Origin: Prado023 sp963777855
GTDB taxonomy: Bacteria; Actinomycetota; Actinomycetes; S36-B12; CAIYMF01
Length of the DNA stretch: 64,000 nucleotides
Direction of reading: 5' to 3'
NCBI GenBank assembly: GCA_963777855.1
Contig: CAVZRW010000008.1
Location: forward strand, 248,001 to 312,000
This document shows, piece by piece, positions 40,692-49,370 of the stretch. Numbering within the stretch: position 1 is the stretch's first letter; every line of letters begins with the position of its first letter. The notes beneath the pieces are model-generated. The model was not told where the DNA came from. It saw only the letters and a program-made list of their open reading frames with translations, and did not search any database. A program made the position numbers and the translations under genes.

Positions 40692-41924
40692 TCAGGCGCC
40701 GCGGGCCTGCCGCGCGGTGGTGATGGCCATCCCGGCCCGACGGGCCAGGGCCTCGCGGACCTCGAGCTCGGCGGCGCGGGCCTGCGCCAGCCGGCCGGCG
40801 ACCTCGTCGGTGCCGATCACGACCTGGCCGGAGTCCGAGACCAGCGCCCCGAAGAAGCGCTCCAGCGCGTGCGCGGTCGTGGCGTCCAGGGCGACCGCCT
40901 CGTGCTCGAAGTCCTCGAGGGTCAGCCCCGCCTTGCGCAGGCGGTTCAGCGGACTTGGCCGGCTCCAGAACATCGAGCCGCCGGGGAACCACACCTGCTC
41001 CGGATCCACGTCGATGCCGGTGCGCGCGGCCAGCGCGGCGATCAGGGGGGCGTTGCCCCCCCAGAACTCCCGTCCGAGCACCGAGCCCACGGGGGCCACC
41101 ATGCCGACCTGGGGATCGCGACGCAGCAGCTCGAGGATCAGCGAGATGCCCTCCGGCGTGGGGCACAGGGCGTCCAGGAGGCTCGATCGCCACGCGGCCC
41201 CGTCGAGGCGGTGCACGCTCTTCTTGGTGTGCAGCTTGAGCACCGCGTCGTAGTCGCCGATCAGGCCCAGCTCGGCGATGTGCACCAGGGGCCACATGTC
41301 CCGGCCGCGGTTGTGCAGGGGCACGATCGTGATCGCCGGGAACTGGGCCACCATCTGGTCGACCAGGGCCTCGGAGTGTCCCTCCACGACCGTGACCACG
41401 AGGTCGGTGGGCACCGGGATGCGGCTGATGCGTTCCGCGAGCTCGGGCCAGATCTCCGGGTAGAAGACGTGGGCCACGACGAGCACGCGACCGGAGCGAC
41501 CCGTGCGCAGCGGGTGGATGTCGGGGCCCTCGATCTGGTGGCCGGCCATCCAGTCACGCGTGCGGGCCAGGAGGGGGTGGCGCAGAACCTGGGCGTCGGT
41601 GAAGACCGGCGCCACGTGCGTGGTCGCCGCGGCGCCCGCGAGCTCGTCGGGCAGGGCCCGGGCGGCCCTCCGCTCGATGTGCACGAGGGTGGCCTGGCCG
41701 GCGCTCACGGTCGTCCTGCGGCGGCGCTCCTGCCGGCGCAGGCGTGCGATCTCCTGGATGCGGCGCAGCGGGGCGGTCAGGCGCAGGACGGCGGCCATCT
41801 CCTCCTGGAAGGCGTGCGCCGCCGTGAGCTGCCGGGTGAGGTGGCGGTTGCGGTCGCGCAGGCGGGCGTTCTCCTCGCGCAGTGCGGCAACCAGCGGATC
41901 CTCCCCCGGGAGGTCGCCACTCAT
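40692..41924 (-). CDS. Rhamnan synthesis F (RgpF)-domain protein with coiled-coil N-terminus
   Basis: A 410-residue protein. The N-terminal 75 residues are a charged coiled coil (AALREENARLRDRNRHLTRQ). An RgpF domain follows from about residue 145: RVLVVAHVFYPEIWPELAER, VPLHNRGRDMWPLVHI, AVLKLHTKKSVHR, MVAPVGSVLGREFW and PGGSMFWSRP. It is paralogous to the protein at 13549-14526. RgpF proteins take part in building rhamnose-glucose wall polysaccharide in streptococci, and the adjacent rmlC supports a rhamnan-related role here. ATG 41924 follows GGAGGA. Confidence 0.85.
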   Translation of the reverse strand: MSGDLPGEDPLVAALREENARLRDRNRHLTRQLTAAHAFQEEMAAVLRLTAPLRRIQEIARLRRQERRRRTTVSAGQATLVHIERRAARALPDELAGAAATTHVAPVFTDAQVLRHPLLARTRDWMAGHQIEGPDIHPLRTGRSGRVLVVAHVFYPEIWPELAERISRIPVPTDLVVTVVEGHSEALVDQMVAQFPAITIVPLHNRGRDMWPLVHIAELGLIGDYDAVLKLHTKKSVHRLDGAAWRSSLLDALCPTPEGISLILELLRRDPQVGMVAPVGSVLGREFWGGNAPLIAALAARTGIDVDPEQVWFPGGSMFWSRPSPLNRLRKAGLTLEDFEHEAVALDATTAHALERFFGALVSDSGQVVIGTDEVAGRLAQARAAELEVREALARRAGMAITTARQARGA

Positions 41925-42093
41925 CTCGTCCTCCGTTGCACGTCCGCCCTCGTCGGGCCGTTGCGACGCAGCGCATTTGGGCCAACGCCGTGCCGCTCGG
42001 TACGATGCGCAGTGTAGCGCCGCGCATTTCGCGCCCCGATCCGACTCGTCGCACGAGCGCGGACCGGCGTCGCCGGGAGTCGCGCAGCGCACG

Positions 42094-42165
42094 GCCGCCT
42101 TAGCTCAGGGGTAGAGCAACGCACTCGTAATGCGTAGGTCCGGGGTTCAAATCCCCGAGGCGGCT
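42094..42165 (+). tRNA. tRNA-Thr (anticodon CGT)
   Basis: A 72-nt cloverleaf. The acceptor stem GCCGCCT pairs with AGGCGGC (42158-42164), with a T discriminator. The D-arm is AGCTCAGGGGTAGAGC. The anticodon stem ACGCA/TGCGT encloses loop CTCGTAA with anticodon CGT (reads ACG, Thr). The T-arm CGGGG/CCCCG encloses TTCAAAT. CCA is not encoded; CC follows. Its 3' end is duplicated directly downstream. Confidence 0.95.
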
Positions 42166-42180
42166 CCGTGGCGGCTCCGT
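42159..42180. repeat. 11-bp tandem duplication of the tRNA-Thr 3' end
   Basis: GGCGGCTCCGT occurs at 42159-42169, covering the last bases of the tRNA, and again immediately at 42170-42180. The 3' ends of tRNA genes are the usual targets of tyrosine integrases, so this may be a scar of integration and excision or a slippage event. No integrase gene is present in the window. Confidence 0.7.
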
Positions 42181-42608
42181 GTGAAGCCCCGGCCCGCGAC
42201 CGGGAGGCCACGGCGGTGCCCGAGGGCGAGGACTGCGTCGTCGGCGGTCCCGACGGGCCCACGGTGGTCCTGTACGGCGACTCGCACGCCGAGCAGTGGT
42301 TCCCCGCGATGGCGCGCCTGGCCCGGTCCGAGTGCTGGCGCCTGCTGCCCCTGGCCAAGTTGGCCTGCCCGCCAGGCGGCGCACTGGTCCGCAACGCGCA
42401 CTGGGACCGGCCCCACACCGAGTGCGCCCGGTGGCACGACTGCGCCCTGCAGCGCATCCGCGCAGAGGACCCCGACCTGGTGGTCGTCTCCATCCGGGCC
42501 GACGACGGCCTGATCACCTACCGCGACGACGACCACCTGACCGCGACGTTCGCGGCCACGCTCTCCTCGGCACTGGCCCTGGGGCTCCGGCCGGTCTCTC
42601 CGGGCTGA
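42168..42608 (+). pseudogene. Remnant of an SGNH-domain acyltransferase C-terminus
   Basis: An open frame of 146 codons starting 3 bases beyond the tRNA. It contains VVLYGDSHAEQWFPAMARLA, the nucleophile block of the SGNH domain found at the end of OafA-type acyltransferases, and ends with DDDHLTATFAATL, matching the Asp/His block near the domain's C-terminus. The roughly 100 residues normally between them are reduced to about 60, and the membrane acyltransferase part is absent. I see no start with a ribosome site. Its last 91 bp overlap the convergent acyltransferase gene. Probably a decayed fragment left next to the tRNA. Confidence 0.65.
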
Positions 42609-43714
42609 GCAGCCGGGTCCGTCACGGGGACCGTGGGGCTGCCGCCGGCTGAAGGATCGGTGTCCGGGCGCAGCAGCCACGTCAACCGGGGCTCGACCAG
42701 CGGCTGGGTCCACCGGATGACCACGCGGCTGGAGAGCGCCACAGCCAGGGCCACCGAGGCAGCGACGACCAGCGCCCACCCGGCGGGGTTGTTCAGGACG
42801 GCGTCGAGGCCGGAGACGCGGAACGCCCGGATGACGAAGCCGTGCAGCAGGTACACGTAGATCGTGCGTGTGCCCCAGGTGGTGATCATGCCGCGCCGGT
42901 TGGGCACCAGGACCAGGATCGCCAGGATCATCGCCGCCGCGATGGCGTACATGCCCAGGAATGCCGGCAGGTCCACGAGGGCGGTGCGCCCGGCGTCGCC
43001 GACCCCGTCGTCGAAGGTGAGGAAGCCCTTGGGCAGGTGGGAGGCCCACGCGGCGGCAGAGGCGCTGGCCAGCAGGATGGCCGCGGCGATTCCCCGCCAG
43101 GTCCAGCTGTCGAGGTGGCGCAGGCTCCGCGGGCTCAGCACGAGGCCCGCGACGAAGAAGGGCATCAGCACGATGAACCGGTCGAGGCTCATGACGCCGG
43201 GCAGGTCGGTCAGGACCACCAGCGCGGTGGCCCCCACCAGGGTGGTCAGCACCGGCCAGCGCAGGGTGCGCAGGATCGGCACCGACAGCCGCCACATCGT
43301 CAGGGCCACCAGGAACCACAGCAGCCAGTACGGGTCGAGCGGATCGCCGGCGCTCGGGGTGTCGGTGCCCAGCATCGTGCCCCAGATCTCGTAGAGCCCG
43401 CCGAAGATCAGCAGGGGGGCGATGAGGCCGGTGAGCACCCGCCGCCCGCCGCGCTGGTCGATCGTGGCGCTGCTGATCACCAGCCCGGAGAGGAACACGA
43501 ACGCGGGCATGTGGAACATGTAGATCCACGCGTAGACCCCGTCGATGAGGGGCTCGGCGCGCATCGTGGCCAGCATGTGGCCCAGGACGACCAGGACGAT
43601 GAGGACGAAACGGACGTTGTCGATGCGGGAGTCGCGCTCCCGCGTGGGGATCGCGGCCTCGGCCGACCCGGGCCCCCGCGCGGCCGCCGAAGCCGTCAGG
43701 ACGGCTGTGGTCAT
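42518..43714 (-). CDS. Acyltransferase family 3 membrane protein
   Basis: A 398-residue integral membrane O-acyltransferase with about ten hydrophobic segments. It has RIDNVRFVLIVLVVLGHML at the start, where the His in GHML is the conserved active-site residue, then YMFHMPAFVFLSGL and YVYLLHGFVIR near the end. This family acetylates sugars or lipids at the membrane. Its place at the edge of the polysaccharide locus suggests it decorates the exported glycan. The C-terminal 50 residues after the last helix are Pro/Ser-rich and overlap the SGNH remnant, so the true end may differ. Confidence 0.85.
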   Translation of the reverse strand: MTTAVLTASAAARGPGSAEAAIPTRERDSRIDNVRFVLIVLVVLGHMLATMRAEPLIDGVYAWIYMFHMPAFVFLSGLVISSATIDQRGGRRVLTGLIAPLLIFGGLYEIWGTMLGTDTPSAGDPLDPYWLLWFLVALTMWRLSVPILRTLRWPVLTTLVGATALVVLTDLPGVMSLDRFIVLMPFFVAGLVLSPRSLRHLDSWTWRGIAAAILLASASAAAWASHLPKGFLTFDDGVGDAGRTALVDLPAFLGMYAIAAAMILAILVLVPNRRGMITTWGTRTIYVYLLHGFVIRAFRVSGLDAVLNNPAGWALVVAASVALAVALSSRVVIRWTQPLVEPRLTWLLRPDTDPSAGGSPTVPVTDPAAQPGETGRSPRASAEESVAANVAVRWSSSR

Positions 43715-43815
43715 ACGTCAGGTCTACCCCCCTGTGGCATCGGGAAACCCCGCACCCCCCGTCGGGACCCGCGCACCCTCACAGACGGGCCCGTGACCGG
43801 ACCGGGAACTCGTCC

Positions 43816-44665
43816 TCAGCCGAATCGGCGGGCCACCGCGGACAGTCCGTCGAGCACCCGGGTGTAGCTGCCCGGCATCGCTCGGGCCAGCAGGTCCGGG
43901 ACGGTGGCCGAGCTGGCGATGAGCAGCCTGCCGTGGCGTCGTCGCACGGCCTCGAGGATCTGCTCCGCGGCCTTGTCCGCGGGGTAGCTCAGGAGCCGGT
44001 CGAAGGCGTCGATCTCCTCGCGGGTGGCCTCCTCGGGCACGTGGGAGCCGATCCGCGCGCTGCGGGCGATGCTGGGTGCGGATGCCGCCCGGGTGCACGA
44101 CGGTCACGCCCACGGCGTCCTCGGCCAGCTCGGCGCGCAGCACCTCGGAGAACCCGCGCAGGGCGAACTTGCTCGACGAGTAGGCCGACTGCCCGGCCGG
44201 ACCGATGATCCCGAAGATGCTCGACACGTTGACGATGTGGCTTCCCGGGTGGGTCTTCAGGAGGGGCAGCAGGGCGTGGGTCAGCGTGACCGGGGCGCCG
44301 AAGTTCACTGCCATCACCCAGTCGAACTCCTCGAGGGTGAGCTGGTCGAAGCGCCCGCCGAGGGCCACGCCGGCGTTGTTGACCAGCAGGGTGAGGTCGG
44401 GGTGGTCCGTGGCCAGCTGGCGGGCCACCTCCCCGAGGCCGGCCCGGTCGGCGAGGTCGACCACCAGCGTCTGCACCGGCAGCGACGGGTGCGCAGTGCC
44501 GATCTGCGCGGCGACCTCGGCCAGTCCCTCGGCGTCCCGGTCGAGCAGGACCAGGGCGCTGCCGCGGGCGGCCAGTCCCTGGGCCAGCTGCTCGCCGATG
44601 CCGCTGGCGGCTCCGGTCACCAGGGCTGTCCCGGAGGTGAAGTCGAACTCGGGCAGGCCGCTCAT
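43816..44665 (-). CDS. Short-chain dehydrogenase/reductase, one frameshift
   Basis: About 282 residues of the classical SDR fold: ALVTGAASGIGEQLAQGL (cofactor), LLVNNAGVALGG, VNVSSIFG and the catalytic YSSSKFALRG. One extra C near 44083 (in CGCACCC on the minus strand) shifts the frame after HPGGIRT. The continuation SIARSARIGSHVPEEATREE runs to the stop at 43816. The C-terminal segment YPADKAAEQILEAVRRRHGR resembles the SDR of the mycobacterial mymA operon (Rv3085, SadH). The start overlaps the monooxygenase stop by 4 bp, so it is the third gene of the P450-FMO-SDR unit. Confidence 0.88.
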
Positions 44666-46238
44666 GGGGTCCTCATCTCGGGTCTGCGCAGTGTCTGGTC
44701 GCGTGCGCGCCCAGCCCCCCGGTCGGACCCGGATCCGGTGGGAACGGGCAGGGTCCGCATCTCGGCCATCAGGGTCGCATGGGGCAGTCGCCAGCGGTCG
44801 ACGAGGTAGTTCTGGCCGACGGTCCAGGGGTCGCGCCTGCCCTGGCGCGGGAACAGGTGCGCCGCGCGCTGGATGTAGCCCGAGGACATGTCGATCAGGG
44901 GTCGCCCGGGCTGGCCGTCGGGCCGGATCGGTTCCACCGCCGCGATCCCGTGGCGCCGCAGGTGCCGCAGCATCCGGCACACGTACTCGGAGACCAGGTC
45001 CGCGCGCAGCGTCCACGAGGCGTTCGTGTACCCCAGGCAGTAGGACATGTTGGGCACGCCGCTGAGCATGATCCCGCGGTGGGCGAACTCGGCCGCCGCG
45101 TCGATGGTCCGCCCGTCCACAGCCAGGGTGATGCCGCCCACGGGCAGCAGGCGCAGGCCTGTGGCGGTGATCACCAGGTCGGCCTCGAGGAGCCCGCCGG
45201 AGGCCAGCCGGACCCCTGAGTGCTCCAGGTGCGCGATCCGGTCGGTGACCACCGAGGCCCGCCCTGCGGTGATGGCGCGCAGCAGGTCGCCGTCGGGCAT
45301 CACGCACACGCGCTGGTCCCACGGCTGGTAGGTCGGGGTGAAGTGGGCGTCGAGGTAGGCCGGGTCGTCGAGGTACTGCTCCAGGCCGCGGCGCAGCAGC
45401 CGGCCTGGCCAGCGCGGGCCGGCGCCGGCAGAGCTGGTAGAAGCCCTGGCTCAGGGTCACGTTGCGCGCGCGGATGACCGAATGGGCCAGCTGCGCGGGC
45501 AGGCGCCGTCGGACGGTGTCGGCCCAGCGGTCGACCGGCGGCAGGGCGGTCATGTCAGGTCGGCGAGCGCTGGAGCATGGTCACGTGCGCCGCAGTGGCG
45601 GCCAGGGCGGGCACCAGGGTGACGGCGGTGGCCCCGCTGCCGATCACGACCACGTTCCGGCCCGCCCAGTCGAGGTCCTCCGGCCAGGCCTGCGGGTGCA
45701 CGATCCGCCCCGCGAAGTCGGCGGCGCCCGGCAGGTCGGTGAGTGGCCCTGCTCGTAGTCGTAGTAGCCGGAGCACAGGTGCAGGCCAGGTGCAGGTGTA
45801 CTCACGTCGCTCGGGACCGACCTGCGCGTGGACGGTCCAGCGGGCCTGCGCCGTGGACCACTGGGCACGCAGCACACGCGTCCCGAACCGGATGTGCCGC
45901 TCGATCCCGGCGTCACGGGCGGTGTCGGCGATGTACTGGCGGATGCTGGCCCCGTCGGGCAGCGACCGGGCACCCCGCCAGGGCTGGAAGGGGTAGGCGA
46001 AGGTGAACATGTCCGAGTCGCTGCGCACTCCGGGGTACCGGAAGAGGTCCCACGTTCCGCCGATGGCCTCGCGGGCCTCGAGGATCGCGTAGCTGTGCCC
46101 CGGGCACCGCTGCTGCAGGCGCCAGGCCGCGCCGATGCCGGAGAGCCCGGCCCCGACGATGAGGACGTCGACGTGGGTGGCGGGTTCGGTACCTTGCGCG
46201 GTGCCCGGGGCGGGGCCGGGTGCGGTGGAATCCGGCAT
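44662..46238 (-). CDS. FAD-dependent monooxygenase (EthA/MymA-type), four indels
   Basis: About 524 residues. FAD-binding VLIVGAGLSGIGAAWRLQ, then YAILEAREAIGGTWDLFRYP, CSGYYDYEQGH, and the NADPH-binding VVVIGSGATAVTLVPALA, as in EthA-like Baeyer-Villiger monooxygenases. Indels on the + strand are an extra base near 45798, a missing base near 45741, an extra base near 45553 and an extra base near 45408. The net length then fits a whole number of codons and every segment matches the family. The start is ATG 46238, 3 bp after the P450 stop. It probably acts on a hydrophobic ketone or carbonyl supplied by the P450 and SDR. Confidence 0.85.
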
Positions 46239-46241
46239 GGC

Positions 46242-47555
46242 CTACGTGAGGCTGAGCACGAGCCCGCCGCGGGGCTTCGGGATCGGCACGGCGGCCATGT
46301 GCATCCGCTGCCCCGGCCGGGCGCGCACCCGATGCTCGGCGAGCACGGCGGTGATCACGGCCTTGGTCATCAGCTCGGCGAGGTGGTTGCCGATGCACAG
46401 GTGCGCGCCCCCACCGAACGGGACGAACAGGTGGGAGTGGGCGCGGTCCTCGGCGCGCCCGGGGCCGAACCGCCCGGGGTCGAACGTGTCGGGGGCGGTC
46501 CACCAGTCGGGGTGGCGGTGCAGGCCGAGGCTGGCCAGGGTGATCATCTGCCCCGCGCGCAGCGGCACCCCGGCGACCTCGTCGTCGCGCAGCACCCCCC
46601 GGGGGGAGAACGGCACGGGTGGGCTCAGGCGCAGGGCCTCCTTCATCACCTGCTCGGTCAGGGCCAGCTGCGTGTGGTTCTCGATCGTCACGTCCCCGCC
46701 GGCCAGCGGCCGGATCTCGTCGGCCAGGTGCTCCTGCCATGCCGGGTTCTGGGAGAGGTGCCAGAGCATGACGGTCAGCGTGGCCGTCGTGGTGTCGTGG
46801 GCGGCCAGGAGCAGGAAGATCATGTGGTCGACCACCTCATCGACGGCCAGGCCGCGGCCCTCGTCGGTGGTGGCGTGGGCCAGCCGGGAGAGCAGGTCCT
46901 CGCCCTCGGGCTGCTCACGGCGCTCGAGGACCAGGCCGGTGAGCAGCTGCTGCAGGGTGTGCCGGGCGCGCAGGCCACGGGCGAACGCACTTCCCGGAAC
47001 GGGCCGGCGCACGGGGGCCACGGCCGCCTTGAGCATCGCGACGAACGAGTCGTTGACCTGCTCGGCGCGGGTCCCGAGCTCCACGCCGACGAACACCTGC
47101 GCCGCGATGTCGAGGGTCAGCCGCTTGGTCATCGCGTAGACGTCGATGCCCTCGGCCGGGGCCTGCGCCACGGCGGCGGCCACGTGCTGGCGGGCCAGGC
47201 TGTTCACCTGCTCCATGTATCCGGCCAGGGCGACCCGGCGGAAGGCGTGCTGCATGGCTCGCCGGTGCAGGTGGTGGTCCTCGAAGTCGCGCAGCATGAG
47301 CCCGCGGCTGAACAGCGGGCCGATCGTGAACGACCAGCCCCGCTCGCTGGAGAAGTTGGCCGCCCGGTCGACGTAGACCGCCCTGGTCGCCTCGGGGCTC
47401 ATCAGCACGGTGACGGGTTGGCCCAGGACGCGCACGTCGAAGGCGTCGCCGTGGGCGGCCCGGGCCCGCATGAGCAGCCCACGGGCGTCGCGCAGGAACT
47501 CGACGGTGTTGCCGAGCAGGGGAAGGCCGGGCACGGCGGCGGGTGTGGGGGGCAT
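46242..47555 (-). CDS. Cytochrome P450
   Basis: A 437-residue soluble P450. The I-helix oxygen-binding segment is LLAAHDTTTATL, the ExxR motif lies in MKEALRL, and the heme-binding loop is FGGGAHLCIGNHLA with the axial Cys. ATG 47555 begins MPPTPAAVPGLPLLGN, the usual Pro-rich start. Upstream, CACGAT lies 6 nt before the ATG and resembles a weak -10 without ribosome site. It is the first gene of a coupled unit with the monooxygenase and SDR. The substrate cannot be inferred; no dedicated ferredoxin or reductase gene is adjacent. Confidence 0.92.
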   Translation of the reverse strand: MPPTPAAVPGLPLLGNTVEFLRDARGLLMRARAAHGDAFDVRVLGQPVTVLMSPEATRAVYVDRAANFSSERGWSFTIGPLFSRGLMLRDFEDHHLHRRAMQHAFRRVALAGYMEQVNSLARQHVAAAVAQAPAEGIDVYAMTKRLTLDIAAQVFVGVELGTRAEQVNDSFVAMLKAAVAPVRRPVPGSAFARGLRARHTLQQLLTGLVLERREQPEGEDLLSRLAHATTDEGRGLAVDEVVDHMIFLLLAAHDTTTATLTVMLWHLSQNPAWQEHLADEIRPLAGGDVTIENHTQLALTEQVMKEALRLSPPVPFSPRGVLRDDEVAGVPLRAGQMITLASLGLHRHPDWWTAPDTFDPGRFGPGRAEDRAHSHLFVPFGGGAHLCIGNHLAELMTKAVITAVLAEHRVRARPGQRMHMAAVPIPKPRGGLVLSLT

Positions 47556-47625
47556 GGGGCCATCGTGGCGCGCGCCGGGGCAGATCCGCGCGTCCGCGCA
47601 CCCGGACTCCGGCACTGTCGCTGGC

Positions 47626-47631
47626 TACTCT
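47626..47631 (+). promoter_or_regulatory. -10 element of a leaderless ppk2 promoter
   Basis: TACTCT ends 7 nt before the ppk2 ATG, with no Shine-Dalgarno sequence. It lies in an 83-bp divergent gap shared with the P450 unit. Confidence 0.55.
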
Positions 47632-47638
47632 GGGCTCC

Positions 47639-48605
47639 ATGTCGAAGAAGTCCAAGAACGGGCACGTGGTCAGCCTCTCCGACGACCAGTTGGAGGCCCT
47701 GCTCAAGGAGGGGGGCGCGCTGCCGCATCCGGCCGAGGCGGAGGAGCCGGCAGCGCGGCGCAAGGTCGAGCGGATGAACAAGGCGCTCTACGAGCAGGAG
47801 CTGTTCCGCCTGCAGGCCGAGCTGGTCGAGATGCAGGAGTGGGTGCGCACCACGGGCGCCCGGCTCGTGGTGATCTTCGAGGGCCGCGACGCCGCGGGCA
47901 AGGGCGGCACGATCAAGCGGGTCGCGCAGTACCTGAACCCGCGCATCGCGCGCATCGTCGCGCTGCCGGCGCCCACCGAGCGCGAGAAGACGCAGTGGTA
48001 CTTCCAGCGCTACGTGCCGCACCTGCCGGCCGCCGGCGAGATCGTCCTGTTCGACCGCTCCTGGTACAACCGGGCCGGCGTCGAGCGCGTCATGGGCTTC
48101 TGCACCGCCGAGGAGTACCAGCGGTTCCTGCACCAGGCGCCGATCTTCGAGCGGATGCTCGTCGAGGACGGGATCATGCTGCGCAAGTACTGGTTCAGCG
48201 TCAGCGACGAGGAGCAGGAGGCCCGGTTCCGCTCACGGCTCGACGACCCGATGCGCCGCTGGAAGCTCTCGCCGATGGACCTGGAGTCGATCACCCGGTG
48301 GGAGGACTACTCGCGGGCCAAGGACGACATGTTCGTCCACACCGACGTCCAGACGCGCCCGTGGTACGTCGTCGAGAGCGACGACAAGCGCCGCGCGCGG
48401 ATCAACGCGATCGACCACCTGCTGTCGACGATCCCCTACACGGCGGTGCGAGCGCCAGCAGCTCAAGCTGCCGAAACGGCCGCCCACCACCGGCTACCAG
48501 CGCCCGCCCCGGGACACCCAGACCTACGTCCCGGACCACGCCCGGCACGTGGAGCTCGTGGCGGCCGAGGGGGGCAAGGCCCGCCAGCGGGAGGGCGAGC
48601 ACTGA
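47639..48605 (+). CDS. ppk2: Polyphosphate kinase 2, one frameshift
   Basis: About 321 residues. PPK2 transfers phosphate between polyphosphate and nucleotides. Walker A FEGRDAAGKGGTIKR, a lid region with RYVPHLPAAGEIVLFDRSWYNRA (split here as RYVPHLPAAGE and VLFDRSWYNRA), and SRAKDDMF match the single-domain class. One extra C near 48450 (GTG C GAG) shifts the frame near the C-terminus; corrected, the protein ends in ARQREGEH at 48605. The start has no ribosome site but a -10 at 7 nt. A strong bidirectional hairpin follows. Confidence 0.92.
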
Positions 48606-48618
48606 CCCGCCCACCGGG

Positions 48619-48664
48619 CACATGCGAAGGGCCCGCCGGGGGTTCGGCGGGCCCTTCGCATGTG
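48619..48664. terminator. Perfect 20-bp stem terminator between ppk2 and the fasciclin gene
   Basis: The 20 bases at 48619-48638 pair without mismatch with 48645-48664 around a 6-nt loop (GGGGTT). It sits 14 bp after the ppk2 stop and 45 bp from the end of the convergent fasciclin gene, so it should stop transcription from both sides. It is the strongest hairpin I found in the window. Confidence 0.85.
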
Positions 48665-48708
48665 GCTGGGCGGATCGGGGCAGGATCATGCCCAGCAGGG
48701 TGCAGCGG

Positions 48709-49299
48709 TCAGCTCAGCAGGGCGTTGACGTCGACGTCCGGCGGCACCAGCACGCCGTCGATCACGTGGATCACGCCGTTGCTGGCATCGACGTCCACCG
48801 CGGTGACCTTGGCGGTCTCGTTCAGCACGACGCCGTCGTCGGTGGTGATGGTGATCGCCGAGCCCTCGACGGTCTCCACGTCGCCGGCCTTCACCTGGTC
48901 GGAGGTGACCTCGCCCGAGACCACGTGGTAGGTCAGGATCTTGGTCAGGGTGTCCTTGTTCTCCGGCAGCAGCAGGGCCTCGAGCAGGCCCGCGGGAAGG
49001 GCCTCGAAGGCGGCGTTCGTCGGCGCGAACACCGTGAACGGGCCTGTCCCGGACAGCGTCTCGCCGAGCCCGGCCGCAGTCACGGCCGTCACGAGGGTGC
49101 TGAAGTCGGGGTTGCCGCTGGCGACGTCGACGATGGTGCCGGGAGCCTCCGCGGTGGGCGAGGCGGACTCCATCGAGTCCTGCGTGGGCGACGCGCTGGT
49201 GGCGGTTGGGGTGGTGGCGGCCTCGTCGTCGTTGCTCGAGCAGCCGCTCAGGACGAGCAGCGCAGCGATCCCTGCCGCTGCGACGGTGATCTTCCTCAT
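48709..49299 (-). CDS. Fasciclin-domain lipoprotein
   Basis: A 196-residue secreted lipoprotein. The signal peptide ends in LLVLSGC (lipidated Cys). An Asp/Glu/Ser/Thr/Pro-rich linker of about 45 residues leads to one FAS1 domain containing GPFTVFAPTNAAFEAL and YHVVSGEVTS, ending in GVIHVIDGVLVPP. FAS1 lipoproteins are linked to adhesion in mycobacteria (MPT83-like). ATG 49299 follows AGGAG. Confidence 0.92.
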   Translation of the reverse strand: MRKITVAAAGIAALLVLSGCSSNDDEAATTPTATSASPTQDSMESASPTAEAPGTIVDVASGNPDFSTLVTAVTAAGLGETLSGTGPFTVFAPTNAAFEALPAGLLEALLLPENKDTLTKILTYHVVSGEVTSDQVKAGDVETVEGSAITITTDDGVVLNETAKVTAVDVDASNGVIHVIDGVLVPPDVDVNALLS

Positions 49300-49370
49300 G
49301 GTGGCTCCTGATCTGTGGTGACCGCCGTGGTGCGGTCTCACCAGTCATTCCGCCGCGAGGGGCTCCGCGG

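Noticed and set aside
42168..42608. Intact SGNH hydrolase gene
   Set aside because: It is too short for the domain, lacks a supported start and has lost part of its core, although the catalytic blocks remain.
45828..47777. 649-codon plus-strand frame opposite the P450 and monooxygenase genes
   Set aside because: An antisense shadow; the minus strand carries heme- and FAD-binding motifs.
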